Below, in pieces: positions 20,968 to 31,854 of a stretch of 64,000 nt of DNA; the first letter of the stretch is position 1, and each line of letters opens with the position of its first letter. The DNA is from Odontocerum albicorne (lineage: Eukaryota > Arthropoda > Insecta > Trichoptera > Odontoceridae): assembly GCA_949825065.1 (NCBI GenBank), contig OX463849.1:2666001-2730000 (forward strand), written 5' to 3'. A program made the position numbers and the translations under genes. Under the pieces are notes generated by a model. That model saw only the letters and a program-made list of their open reading frames with translations, was not told the origin of the DNA and searched no databases.

Positions 20968-22254
20968 TTAGGTCCTTACATATGAAATTGGCGTTTTGTT
21001 TGGGAGGAACATAAAGTTGATTTTTTTTAATATAATATATTTATTTAATCAAAGTATGTACCATTGCTATCTATGCACTTTTGCCATCTCATAGGTAGTT
21101 CATCGATCCCTTTACTAAAAAAACCATTCGGACGGGAATCAATAAAATCTTTGAAGTCGGTTTGGACTGCCCCATCGGAGTTGAATTTTTTCCCTTGCAA
21201 GAAGTTATCCAAATTTCGAAAAAAATAGTAATCTGTTGGGGCAAGGTCCGGAGAGTACGGTGGATGTCTTAGACATTCCAATTGAAGCTCTTCTAATTTG
21301 GTAGCCGTCTGTTGTGCAGTGTGTGGTCTAGCGTTATCATGAAGCAGCAGTGGCCTAGAGCGATTAACCAGCCTCGGTTGTTTAGAAGCTAGCTTTTCCA
21401 TCATGGTTTGCAGTTGCTGACAATAGACATCTGCCGTAATCGTCTGGCCAGATTTAAGAAAGCTGTAGTGAACGACACCAGCACTAGTCCACCAAACGCT
21501 CACAAGTAACTTTTTTGGAGTCAATTTTCGCTTGGGGCATGGTTTGGCTGGTTCGGCAGGGTTCAGCCATTGCGATGAGCGCTTCCGATTATCATACAGG
21601 ATCCACTTTTCATCACAGGTAATGATTCGATTCAAAATCCCTTCATTATTGTGCCGGTTGAGTAATGCAACGCAGCAGTCAACGCGCGTTTGTTGATTTG
21701 CTTCACTCAATTCGTGAGGTACCCACCTTTCAAGCTTTTTCACCTTCCCAATTTGCTTCAAGTGGATTAAAAAAGTTTTATCACTAACACCGCAGCCTGC
21801 AGCTAACTCGGACGTGGTTTGCGATGGATCCGTTTCCACAATAGCCTTCAATTCTTCATTATCAACTTTGGTCTCCGGCCGTCCACGGGGCTTGTTCTGA
21901 GGGTCGAAATTTCCAGAACGAAAACGTTGGAACCAAAAACGCACTGTGTTTTCTTTTGCGGCACCGTCGCCATACACATCATTAATCCTTCGAGCCGTTT
22001 CTGCAGCACTGGTGCCACGGTGGAACTCGTACTCGTAAATAACGCGATATTTCAAGTTTTCCATTTTGTAAACTGAGTGACGCAAAGAAAAAAAAACAAT
22101 TGAGGAAAAAACAAATGAATTATAATTTTCGAAACACAAATACTTGAGTAAATAGCTGTATAAATTTTAATTTGGAATTCCTAACCAAAGAGAAGATATT
22201 TGAGATCAAAGTTGACAGTACGGCAAAACGCCAATTTCATATGTAAGGACCTAA
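20968..22254 (-). mobile_element. complete mariner transposon inside the Helitron
   Basis: A 1287-bp element with TA duplications (20966-20967 and 22255-22256). Its 31-bp terminal inverted repeats look identical, starting TTAGGTCCTTACATATGAAA. It carries one uninterrupted transposase gene. This is the size and layout of a complete mariner of the cecropia-type group. Its good state against the ruined Helitron around it says it arrived later. Confidence 0.95.
21045..22064 (-). CDS. mariner transposase, intact
   Basis: A 339-residue DDD transposase that would cut and paste the surrounding element at TA sites. The N-terminal half (about residues 1-115) is the paired helix-turn-helix DNA-binding region, with GRPETKVD near residue 62 and the mariner signature WVPHEL at 114-119. 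The catalytic triad is complete: D151 in TCDEKW, D243 in LLHDNARPHTA and D278 in SPDLAPTDYYFF. The last two are 34 residues apart (D,D34D). It ends NGTYFD, as in cecropia-subfamily relatives such as Hsmar1/SETMAR. I start at the ATG at 22064 (MENLKYR), not the upstream in-frame ATG at 22139, because family members begin there. No stop or frame shift is seen. Activity is inferred, not shown. Confidence 0.93.
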   Translation of the reverse strand: MENLKYRVIYEYEFHRGTSAAETARRINDVYGDGAAKENTVRFWFQRFRSGNFDPQNKPRGRPETKVDNEELKAIVETDPSQTTSELAAGCGVSDKTFLIHLKQIGKVKKLERWVPHELSEANQQTRVDCCVALLNRHNNEGILNRIITCDEKWILYDNRKRSSQWLNPAEPAKPCPKRKLTPKKLLVSVWWTSAGVVHYSFLKSGQTITADVYCQQLQTMMEKLASKQPRLVNRSRPLLLHDNARPHTAQQTATKLEELQLECLRHPPYSPDLAPTDYYFFRNLDNFLQGKKFNSDGAVQTDFKDFIDSRPNGFFSKGIDELPMRWQKCIDSNGTYFD

Positions 22255-22597
22255 TATTAAATTTATTATTTTTAAATAATTATTTAATTATTTATAGCTT
22301 TACTATTTTAATTATATAAAATATTATTTTATTATATAATTTTTTTTGTATAGCGCCATCTGCGTTAATTTATCCGCCATTTTCATTTCGTAATGTGCGT
22401 TGTTGACATATCTACCTTTAAGAATATCTTTTTCACTTAGTATTTTTAACTTATTTTTTTATTTTTCTGTTCAATTAGCGGTAAAATTTAATTGTTTTGA
22501 TTGATTTTCGTTTGAATTCAAATCATATCGTGAATTGATCTCTTGGAGTGACGCGATCATTTGCTTCACAGAGACAACGTGATGCTGGTATGTACAT

Positions 22598-22742
22598 TTT
22601 TGACAAACGTCATATTTATTTTAAACGAAGTGACAAATTTTTGCTAATTTGTAAAAAGATGTATTAATGTGTCATTATTGTTTGTTTTTTGTAATGTATT
22701 GATCTAAATAACTTGCTATTTATTAGAATCGATATTTATTGT
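22598..22742 (+). repeat. MITE family X piece inside the Helitron
   Basis: Closely matches 15908-16052 (TGACAAACGTCA, TGTATTAATGTGTCATTATT, CTAAATAACTTGCTATTTAT). Neither MITE end is present, so it was either an older insertion now trimmed or a fragment carried by the Helitron. Confidence 0.6.
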
Positions 22743-23089
22743 TCATTAATGACGCGATCAAACATGTCACATCCAAATTAAATTCGTGCGTAGTTTGCAA
22801 TGTTTGCAATGTCTTTCCTTAACATTTAATTAATTCCAATAACCTCTCTCTTTGCTTAACATTTAATTCGTTCCAATTATCTCCGGATTTCATTAACAAT
22901 ACTCCTATTGGACAAATATTTGACAAATGCGTGTCCAGCTGCAAAACGATTGATCAGCTGAGATATTCTCACATCAATTGCTGGAAATCGGGAACGGAAA
23001 TTTCATTGTCTCATAACTTAATGTTTCACTCATATTTTTAAAGGTTTACAATTTTATATGTTTTTGCTATAACTTTCTTTCTTCTTTTT

Positions 23090-24470
23090 CAGTGCAATCT
23101 ATCTGCTTTAGTTCATCAAAATGTCGAGGAAGCAGCAGAACAACGTGTAGCCAGACTTGAGGATGCACGGTTGCGAGCACGGCGATCGCGTTCTGCAGTT
23201 TCAGAACTGGTTCGTTCTCAAGAGAATGTACGCGACAGGCTGATAGTGACTGAAATAGGTCATTAGGAATATCAAATGTATCTTTTTTTATATAGAGTTT
23301 AATTTTATCTCTATGTTTATATTTCAAAATATATCAAATCGTATGTAGAAATGTAGATTTTTTAAATTAGTTTGATATTCATCCGTTTTAATTAAACCAA
23401 GCTTCGCTCTGAAGAATACGTTCATTTGCGAGATGCAGTTGTAAATGACGGTAATACAACTAACGTTGGAAGACTAACGATTTGGCCATCTTCATATACA
23501 GGCAGTCTACGTCATATGCACGAGTACGCTCAATATGCAATTGCGTATGTTCATTACTACGGATGTCCAGACCTATTCACTACATTCACATGCAATCCAG
23601 CTTGGGACGATATACAACAGCTCATGGTAAAACATGAAGTGTTTGGGTCTGTGCGTTGCTGGATATACTCAGTGGAATGGCAAAAGAGAGGATGGCCTCA
23701 TGCGAATATATAGTACTAATCTGGATCTATAACAAAATCACTTCAAACAAAATCGACAATGTAATGTGCGCTGAAATAACCGATGCCGACGTCGATAAGG
23801 ATTTGCATGAAGTTGTGACGAAAAATATGATACATGGACCTTGCGCTACACTGAATCCAAATTCACAATGCATGATAGACGGAAAATGATCTAAACGATA
23901 TCCTCGAGCATTAGTATCCAACACAGTTACAGGAAACGATGGATATCCTTTATACAGAAGAAGATCAACAGAAGATGGCGGGAAATTAGCAACCATACAT
24001 ATGTGAAACGGTGACATCGAAGTAGACAACCATTGGGTTGTTCCATATTCGCCTTTGCTATTCAAAAACATACAAAGCGCACATAAACGTGGAATACTGT
24101 AACCCCGTTGAATCGATCAAATACATTTGTAAGTACGTGAATAAAGGCAGCTACATGGCAGTTTTTGGCGTGCAACCAGAATGCGGGATGGGAATGCGGT
24201 TATACATATCGATGAAATCGCACAGTATCAGGCTGGAAGATACATAAGCAGCAATGAAGCTGTAAAGCGAATTCTTTCATTTCCCATACATGAACGCCAG
24301 CTGTTGTTCACTTAGCAGTACATCTAGAAAATGGACAACGCGTTTATTTCACAGCTGCAAATGTGCAACAAATAGCCCTGAATCCACCAGCTACAACGTT
24401 AACTGCTTTCTTCACGTTATGTAAAAATGACGCGTTGGCGAAAAGACTACTGTATCACTGATTGTGACGT
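23090..24470 (+). pseudogene. Helitron Rep-like protein, broken
   Basis: Remains of the Helitron replication-initiator (Helitron-like N-terminal) protein. Readable blocks in order: an Arg/Glu-rich leader after a splice-acceptor-like TTTTTCAG (23084-23091); IWPSSYTGSLRHMHEYAQ and PDLFTTFTCNPAWDDIQQ with EWQKRGWPHANI (23426-23713); MIHGPCATLNPNSQCMIDG; KAHINVEYCNPVESIKYICK (about 24070-24130); and in shifted frames AGRYISSNEAVKRI and AVHLENGQRVYFTAANVQQ. Stops and frame shifts separate them. The HUH motif, usually HAHI, reads HANI, so a metal-binding histidine is lost. The helicase domain is not found. Non-functional. Confidence 0.8.
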
Positions 24471-24901
24471 CAAAAGAAGAATTGGTGAAAAAGTATTTCC
24501 CTACATTTAAATCAATTATAAGAATCACGATTGGCATAGTGAACGAGCTATTGCTGCCGCCAAGAACAAAGACGTCTACGAACTTAATAATATTATTCAG
24601 TTCCTTTTTTAATGTTTCTCAATTTTATATTTTTTTGTTATAACTTTCTTTCTTCTTTTTCAGTGCAATCGATCTTTCATTTGAATTCAAATCATATCGT
24701 GAATTGACCTCTTGGAGGGATACGATCATTTGCGAGCACGGCGATAAACGCGACAAACTAAGAGTGGCTGAAAGACATCAAAAATATTGTATACCCACAA
24801 GCATTATGAAATTAAACATATTAAAAACGTATGCTTTTTCTTTTCTTTCTTTTCCATTTAACCAGACTGAGCCACAGCAACGCGTGGCCGGGTACAGCTA
24901 G

Positions 24902-25399
24902 TGTATAATAAAAAGTGAAATATAAAAGATGTATATGATAAATATTTTAGTTTTAAAAATTGACACCGTGAATCTCCGTCTAAAGTGACATGGTTAAATT
25001 TATTACATAAATACTGCACAATACGTTTAAAAACTAACGTTTTCAATATTTTGCCGTCATTAAATATCACAATCATTAACCAGTGGCCAATACTGGCATA
25101 ACATGGTATAAACATGGTATAATAATGCCAGGAAAACATTGTGGCCACAATTACTTCTAATGAGTATTATTAAAGCTATTTCGGCGATTCAACTTCCGGA
25201 CAACAGTTTGAATCGATTTTGTATTGAAACATGTTTTTGTGTTTTTTTTGGAAAGAAAAAAAATAATAATTACTCTAATGTTTGCATTTCACAATATTTT
25301 TTATGTAAATAGAGTCGATATTTTACACATTCGTTTTTCACAATTTTCTTTTGTATTGCAAGTTCATCGTATTAGATAAAATCTGGCGGTTTGTGAAAT
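24902..25399. other. unassigned AT-rich sequence
   Basis: No gene. Contains a small imperfect duplication ACATGGTATAA (about 25100 and 25112) and long A/T runs. Confidence 0.25.
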
Positions 25400-27268
25400 T
25401 TCTGAATGAGAAACAAGAGGGATTTATATATAATAAGCGTCATACGGAATGAGAAACAAGAGGGATTTATATATAGTAAGCGTCATACGGAATGAGAAAC
25501 AAGAGGGATTTATACTCGTATATAGTAAGCGTCATACGGAATGAGAAACAAGAGGGATTTATACTCGTATATAGTAAGCGTCATACGGAATGAGAAACAA
25601 GAGGGATTTATATATAGTAAGCGTCATACGGAATGAGAAACAAGAAGGATTTATATATAGTAAGCGTCATACGGAATGAGAAACAAGAAGGATTTATATA
25701 TAGTAAGCGTCATACGGAATGAGAAACAAGAGGGATTTATATATAGTAAGCGTCATACGGAATGAGAAACAAGAGGGATTTATACTCGTATAAAGTAAGC
25801 GTCATAGGGAATGAGAAACAAGAGGGATTTATATATAGAAAGCCTCATATTGAATGAGAAACAAGAGGGATTTATATATAGTAAGCGTCATACGGAATGA
25901 GAAACAAGAGGGATTTATATATAGTAAGCGTCATACGGAATGAGAAACAAGAGGGATTTATATATAGTAAGCGTCATACGGAATGAGAAACAAGAGGGAT
26001 TTATATATAGTAAGCGTCATACGGAATGAGAAACAAGAGGGATTTATATATAGTAAGCGTCATACGGAATGAGAAATAGGGATTTATATATAGTAAGCGT
26101 CATACGGAATGAGAAACAAGAGGGATTTATATATAGTAAGCGTCATACGGAATGAGAAACAAGAGGGATTTATACTCGTATATAGTAAGCGTCATACGGA
26201 ATGAGAAACAAGAGGGATTTATATATAGTAAGCGTCATACGGAATGAGAAACAAGAGGGATTTATATATAGTAAGCGTCATACGGAATGAGAAATAGGGA
26301 TTTATATATAGTAAGCGTCATACGGAATGAGAAACAAGAGGGATTTATATATAGTAAGCGTCATACGGAATGAGAAACAAGAGGGATTTATATATAGTAA
26401 GCATCATGGGGAATGAGAAACAAGAGGGATTTATATACTCGTATGGTAAGCGTCATACGGAATGAGAAACAAGAGGGATTTATATATAGTAAGCGTCATG
26501 GGGAATGAGAAACAAGAGGGATTTATATACTCGTATGGTAAGCGTCATACGGAATGAGAAACAAGAGGGATTTATATATAGTAAGCGTCATATGGAATGA
26601 GAAACAAGAGGGATTTATACTCGTATATAGTAAGCGTCATACGGAATGAGAAACAAGAGGGATTTATATATAGTAAGCGTCATACGGAATGAGAAACAAG
26701 AGGGATTTATGTATAGTAAGCGTCATAGGGAATGAGAAACAAGAGGGATTTATATATAGTAAGCGTCATAGGGAATGAGAAACAAGAGGGATTTATATAT
26801 AGTAAGCGTCATATGGAATGACAAACAAGAGAGATATTATATGGTAAGCGTCATATGGAAAGAAAAACAAGAGGGATTTATATATAGTAAGCGTCATACG
26901 GAATGAGAAACAAGAGGGATTTATATATAGTAAGCGTCATATGGAATGAGAAACAAGAGGGATTTATATACTCGTATGGTAAGCGTCATACGGAATGAGA
27001 AACAAGAGGGATTTATATATAGTAAGCGTCACATGGAATGAGAAACAAGAGGGATTTATACTCGTATATAGTAAGCGTCATACGGAATGAGAAACAAGAG
27101 GGATTTATATATATATAGTAAGCGTCATACGGAATGAGAAACAAGAGGGATTTATATATAGTAAGCGTCATACGGAATGAGAAACAAGAGAGATTTATAT
27201 ATAGTAAGCGTCATACGGAATGAGAAACAAGAGGGATTTATATATAGTAAGCGTCATACGGAATGAGA
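25400..27268. repeat. 43-bp minisatellite, about 43 copies
   Basis: Nearly 1.9 kb of head-to-tail units containing GGAATGAGAAACAAGAGGGA and ATATATAGTAAGCGTCATAC. Most units are identical. Recurrent variants are a 6-bp CTCGTA insertion in the AT part, a 6-bp loss in GAGAAATAGGG, and GTCATGGGG or GTCATAGGG endings. The same variants occur in separated units, a sign of unequal exchange or gene conversion. Confidence 0.95.
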
Positions 27269-27325
27269 TGACCTTCCGCACGGAAGCCCAGCGCGTTACC
27301 GCGCGGCCATGCACCTCTTAGTTAT
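27269..27325 (-). other. possible tRNA-like SINE head
   Basis: The minus strand reads TGGCCGCGCGGTAACGCGCT then TTCCGTGCGGAAGG, which looks like the D-arm and anticodon region of a tRNA with an A-box. The T-arm/B-box half is missing where the minisatellite begins. It is not a functional tRNA. Confidence 0.35.
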
Positions 27326-27399
27326 AATATGTGATTTTTTTAAAGCCACCTTTTTATACTAATTTCAATTTCCGGAAACTCACATTTAACTAGGAAGAC

Positions 27400-27965
27400 A
27401 AAATTGAAGACTTAGCAACAGTGGTGTGTATAAACTTTATGTCCTGACTGCAATAATATCTATCTAGGAAAGACAGGAAGATCTTTTGAAAGAGACATTG
27501 AGAACACAAATCCGCCTTATAGAATCCTCTTTTTTTTATATGACTAAACACTGTCACCGAGAAAATCACATATTTTCTATCGATGATGCCAAATTCTTGC
27601 ATATCAATATTAACGGAAATAAATTGGACAGATTAGAGGCCTTAGAAATATTTAAGTCAGTGCATTGAGACGCACATCTGGTAAATACATACATTCCCAA
27701 GATCTCACCACTGCTTGCTGAAGATATCTCCTCCCTCCCTCCACCCACAATCCTCAACTAGAATTTTTACCGTTAGACGCGTGTATGTCGGTACCAGTTC
27801 GAACATACTCGTAATTCAGTCTTGTTTGTGCTTCCCTGATGAAGCGAAAACCTTAAAACCGGTAGTTTGATATTTTACCGTTATATACAGTGGAATAAAC
27901 AGTGTTTGACTAAACAAATAACAATGTCTTTAAACCTCCACAGTGTTAATGCCTTAACTATAAAT
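27400..27965 (+). mobile_element. Penelope-like element 3' remnant with GIY-YIG piece
   Basis: Plus-strand text encodes VYKLY and, one frame over, CNNIYLGKTGRSFER, the start of the GIY-YIG nuclease domain used by Penelope-like retroelements. The frame 27486-27668 then gives MTKHCHRENHIFSIDDAKFL, NINGNKLDRLEALEIFKSVH and a stop; beyond it another stretch reads HLVNTYIPKISPLLAED. A TGATGAAGCGAAAACC-type 3' end and GTAGTTTGATA follow. Frames are broken, and the reverse-transcriptase part is absent. Confidence 0.7.
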
Positions 27966-28031
27966 ACTATATTTTGATGTGCTTTTTTTTGCTACCAATA
28001 AACGAGATCATTATCATTTTATAACATAGTT

Positions 28032-28152
28032 TTGTTGATGATTCCCACCTGGGGTGATTCCCACCTAGGATGATTCCCACCTGGGATGATTCCCACCTGG
28101 GATGATTCCCACCTGGGATGATGTCTATCTGAGATGATTCCCACTTGGGATG
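28032..28152. repeat. 16-bp minisatellite, about 7 copies
   Basis: Tandem GATGATTCCCACCTGG with variants (first units GGTGATTCCC, later GATGTCTATCTGA). Confidence 0.9.
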
Positions 28153-28469
28153 AATCTAAAATCTCCCTATATAAGCTAATTGTCTTAATAACAGAATACG
28201 GTTGTCATTGTTGTCAATTCATGATTATCATCATCAGCATGCATCCCACTTTTGAACACAGACCTCCTAAAAAAATAGCTTCCTTCTATTTTAGGCTCTT
28301 TTGCATCCAACCTATTTTTACACTCATTTCACACAACGCAGCTTTAAAATGTATAAATATCAAAGAATTGACATGCTCAAGCTTGATCTTGGATCATTAT
28401 TAAAACCTTTTTCAAACCAGATGATTATCAATAGCTGACTCAATGCCCATTTCTCATAAATCACTTTCT
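28153..28469. other. unassigned sequence
   Basis: An 89-codon open frame (28134-28403) partly overlaps the repeat and shows no recognisable domain. Confidence 0.25.
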
Positions 28470-28985
28470 TCTTTTTCTTCTCAGTGTCAAGTCAGCCCCC
28501 CCCCCCACGTTGAATATCACCTGAGAGTAGGCATCTTTGTCCCCGGCAGCCCGAAAAAAATCCCCAACGCTCCTTATATCAGTCCAATCACGTATATTGC
28601 GGAGTCAGGATATTTGCCTCCTGCCAACACCTCTTCGACCCTCTATCTTGCCTTGGATGATCAGGTGCAGTAATTTGTACTTTGGTTCTCTAAGTACATG
28701 CCCCAAATAGGACACCTTTCGAATTTTAATATTAGTCAGCAACTCTCTATCAACTTTGACTCTTTGAAGAACCCTCCTGTTGCTGACCATATCCGTCCAG
28801 GGTATCCGTAGCGTTCTCCGGTGCATCCACATTTGGAATGCTTCCAGTCGGTTCATACTACCAACTTTGAGGTTCCATGATTCCACTCCATGTAATAACA
28901 TTGACCAAACGTAGCATTTGACTAACCGTTGTGGAAGTTTCAAGTTTAGATTATCATCGCAGAATACGCTTCTCATTTTATTAAA
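28470..28985 (-). mobile_element. LINE-E 3' end, longest copy
   Basis: A minus-strand frame of 123 codons (28605-28976) encodes the C-terminal tail of a reverse-transcriptase protein: LVKCYVWSMLLHGVESWNL, NRLEAFQMWMHRRTLRIPW, TNIKIRKVSYLGHVLRE, KYKLLHLIIQGKIEGRRG. A stop then interrupts, and the rest (FRAAGDKDAYSQVIFNV) is readable to about 28500. The element's 3' end is at the left, in a C/T-rich run (GAAGAAGAAG-type on the minus strand). The polymerase domain is missing. Confidence 0.8.
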
Positions 28986-29299
28986 AGCCGCACGAGACGA
29001 TTCAATTTAACTTAACCTATTTTTTTCACTCATTCTCTTTCCTTTTCTTTTTAATTGTGCATGTTTCGGTTTATTTTAGCCTATTCCTCCAGGTTCTTTT
29101 CTTTCTATATAATCCAACCTGGTGGGCTTGTTACCATGTAGCATTTTCTTCCAACCAACCAAAACCATCCTAAAGAGGCTAAAACAGCGAAATTTAAGTC
29201 GCGTCGCGTTTTACAAAATAGATCATAGAAGTCTTCGTTCTTATTAAAGTTTACATTTTGCAACTTTCTCTTAATGTATGAACCTGTGTATTTCTGTAG
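28986..29299. other. unassigned; short SINE/LINE-G tail on the minus strand
   Basis: At 29112-29165 the complement reads GGTTGGTTGGAAGAAAATGC and CCCACCAGGTTGGATTAT, the shared SINE/LINE-G tail. The rest is unassigned. Confidence 0.4.
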
Positions 29300-29816
29300 T
29301 GGATATATATTAATTGGAATGGATATAGATTAATTGGAGAGGATATAGATTAATTGGAGTGGATATAGATTAATTGGAGTAGATATAGATTAATTGGAGA
29401 AGATATAGATTAATTGGAGTGGATATAGATTAATTGGAGTGGATAAAGATTAATTGGAGAGAATATAGATTAATTGGAATGGATATAGATTAATTGGAGA
29501 GGATATAGATTAATTGGAGTGGATATAGATTAATTGGAGTAGATATAGATTAATTGGAGTGGATATCGATTAATTGGAGTGAATTTAGAATAATTGGTGG
29601 GATATAGATTAATTAGAGTGTAAAATAAATTAATTGGAGTGGATATGGATTAATTGGAGTTGATATAGATTAATTGGGGTGGATATAGATTAATTGGAGT
29701 GGATATCGATTAATTGGAGTGGATTTAGATTAATTGGTGGGATATAGATTAATTGGAGTGGATATGGATTAATTGGAGTTGATATAGATTAATTGGAGCG
29801 GATATAGATTAATTTA
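29300..29816. repeat. 20-bp minisatellite, array 1, about 26 copies
   Basis: Tandem ATTAATTGGAGTGGATATAG with single-base variants. The same family forms a second array at 31855-32462. Confidence 0.95.
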
Positions 29817-30236
29817 CATTGAAATAAAACAAAGCTAATAAAGATCTTTGAATTAATTATATTAACAGTACCTCCATTAAACAGCACACCAGAATTGGAT
29901 TCATGATCATTTCATATTACAGTTAGATAAATAAACTGCATTATCTGTAAATGCAGGTCCGTCAAACAGGAGCAGGTACAAATAAATAACTGCAAGCATC
30001 CAGTTAGACGGCAGCTCTCCACCACCCACGTGGAGTTCATTCATCCTGCCGGAGCGGTCCGGCCCGGCCCTATCTGTAGAGCTTGGAATCTGATCGAAGT
30101 GTCCTGAAATAGACCGGGAGAGAAATACGAGAGATCGGTGTATCACTGCATCGGCCTCATTGGAAAGCGTTTGGTGAGAGAGCTTCATGACCACACCGGC
30201 ACACGAAGACATTTTAGCGTGGGTCTGATGTGACCG
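29817..30236. other. unassigned, GC-richer segment between minisatellites
   Basis: The part 29950-30235 is markedly GC-richer than its surroundings. It has an open frame of 115 codons on the minus strand (29907-30254), but the protein is not recognised and the end of the frame runs into the next array. It could be an old exon, UTR or unique element. Confidence 0.3.
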
Positions 30237-30805
30237 TAGTGCAGGGATGTGCAATTATTGAATATCTGTATTATGTACGACAGTAATGCAGGGATGTGCA
30301 ATTCTTGAATATATGTATTATATACGACAGTAATGCAGGGATGCGCAATTATTGAATATCTGTATTATATACGACAGTAATGCAGGGATGCGCAATTTTT
30401 GAATTCTGTATTATATACGACAGTAATGCAGGGATGTGCAATTCTTGAATATCTGTATTATATACGACAGTAATGCAGGGATGTGCAATTTTTTAATATC
30501 TGTATTATGTACGACAGTAATGCAGGGATGTGCAATTTTTTAATATCTGTATTATATACGACAGTAATGCAGGGATGCGCAATATTTTATTTCTGTATTA
30601 TATACGACAGTAATGCAGGGATGTGCAATTCTTGAATATCTGTATTATATACGACAGTAATGCAGGGATGTGCAATTTTTTATTATCTGTATTATGTACG
30701 ACAGTAATGTAGGGATGTGCAATTCTTGAATATCTGTATTATATACGACAGTAATGCAGGGATGTGCAATTCTTGAATATCTGTTTTATATACGACAGTA
30801 ATACA
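30237..30805. repeat. 47-bp minisatellite, about 12 copies
   Basis: Units contain GCAGGGATGTGCAATTCTTG, AATATCTGTATTATATACGA and CAGTAAT. Variants concern ATGTGC/ATGCGC and the T-run. Confidence 0.95.
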
Positions 30806-31149
30806 CGACACTACACCTAAAGTTGAATGTTTTACTTATGTGTTATATATCGGGAGATCTACAAAGGTTTCTTCTAGTTCGTCTTTCCTTGGTCTTTTCT
30901 GCGGGTTCCTTAACAAATATCTTTTTATGAACATATGCAGATGTATACATAAATATTTTTTTAATATTATTTATAATCTGCCAATAATATTGGATTACAA
31001 TCCTGAGTTGGAGAGTCCTTGAACAGAGTTTACTCTCTAAACGGCGCTATATAAATTATCCTTTAGTATTTGACAATGGTTACAAGTATTGTTGAACCAA
31101 ATAAATAAAATTTCTGAATAAGGAAAGGCAAGAATCAAGAGAAAATACG
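30806..31149. other. unassigned, with a short repeat tail
   Basis: At 31030-31062 the text TTTACTCTCTAAACGGCG and TATATAAAT matches 49628-49655 (CTGCCCTCTAAACGGCG). This is the 3' tail of an unnamed dispersed repeat. The rest is unassigned. Confidence 0.35.
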
Positions 31150-31600
31150 ATTAACACATACATACTACTTATAACTAGATAACAATTCTTACAGCTAATT
31201 ATTTAGCAAGAAAAAGTACACTCGTTCAGGCTTCTTGTATTCCATCACATTCACTCAGACCTTGGTCGTCATAGTCCACCTACAGTATTAGGTGGGACGA
31301 CCAGGGTCTGAGTGAATGTGATGGAATACAAGTAGCCTGAACGAGTGGACTTGTTCTTGCTAAATAATTAGTTGTAAGAATTGTGATCTTGTTATAAATA
31401 GTATGTAGGTGTTAATTATTTCTAAGAAATCATATATTGAGATAATAAAAAATAAAAGGACATGTAGGAAAATGAGATTAAGTATGTTCATAAATTATAA
31501 TATATAAATAAGATTAGTTAAGTAATAAATGTGTATATAGGTATTTCCTTGACAAATATTTGTACAATATATTACTTTGTTTAGTAAAAAATAATTAAAA
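31150..31600 (+). mobile_element. LINE-A 3' UTR with inverted 5' duplicate
   Basis: 31272-31600 repeats the LINE-A 3' UTR seen at 760-1120. In front of it, 31150-31271 is the reverse complement of about the first 115 bases of the same UTR (GACGACCAGGGTCTGAGTGA onwards), so the locus forms a large inverted repeat around CCACCTACAGTATTAGGTGG. No coding part remains. Confidence 0.8.
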
Positions 31601-31604
31601 AAAA

Positions 31605-31745
31605 GTAAGGGAATCAGAAGGAGATTCGTGTATTAGAGCAGGCGAAGGACTTATGTCATGATAGAAAAGTTTGATGCTATGTCCTCTCTGCCTATACCAA
31701 CAGTTAAAATAACTTGATGATATGAACATATGTACACGTATGTAT
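31605..31745 (+). mobile_element. LINE-F 3' tail
   Basis: Reads CTATGTCCTCTCTGCCTATA, then ACTTGATGATATGAACATAT and TACACGTATGTA: the LINE-F ending order in a diverged copy. Confidence 0.5.
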
Positions 31746-31854
31746 AACACTCGTACAATTACGATATCTAAAATAAAGTCAGATCAAATGACTTGGTTTG
31801 TGGAAGAGTGAGTAGGTATTGTATTGTATTGAGCTAGTTATAAAATTCTTTGGT

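Larger units (their letters stand above)
19952..24901 (+). mobile_element. Helitron, decayed, with nested mariner
   Basis: Rolling-circle transposon. The 5' end is TCTATATAAATAAAAATG after an A (19951), matching insect Helitron 5' ends. The 3' end is CTAG (24898-24901) followed by T, so the host site is A|T. About 10 bases before CTAG lies a small hairpin (GCCAC...GTGGC, 24871-24888), the expected Helitron 3' signal. A broken Rep-type protein (23090-24470) is inside; most of the helicase is missing. A mariner (20968-22254) is inserted in it. A second 5'-like TCTATATAAATAAA occurs at about 20232, hinting at nested or rearranged Helitron pieces. Confidence 0.8.

Noticed and set aside
21819..22076. 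open frame on the plus strand
   Set aside because: It is the antisense shadow of the mariner transposase N-terminus.
25400..27268. CRISPR array
   Set aside because: Regular units, but no distinct spacers: the whole 43-bp unit is repeated, and the DNA is eukaryotic.
27269..27325. tRNA gene on the minus strand
   Set aside because: Only the D-arm/anticodon half is there; the T-arm is missing where the minisatellite begins.
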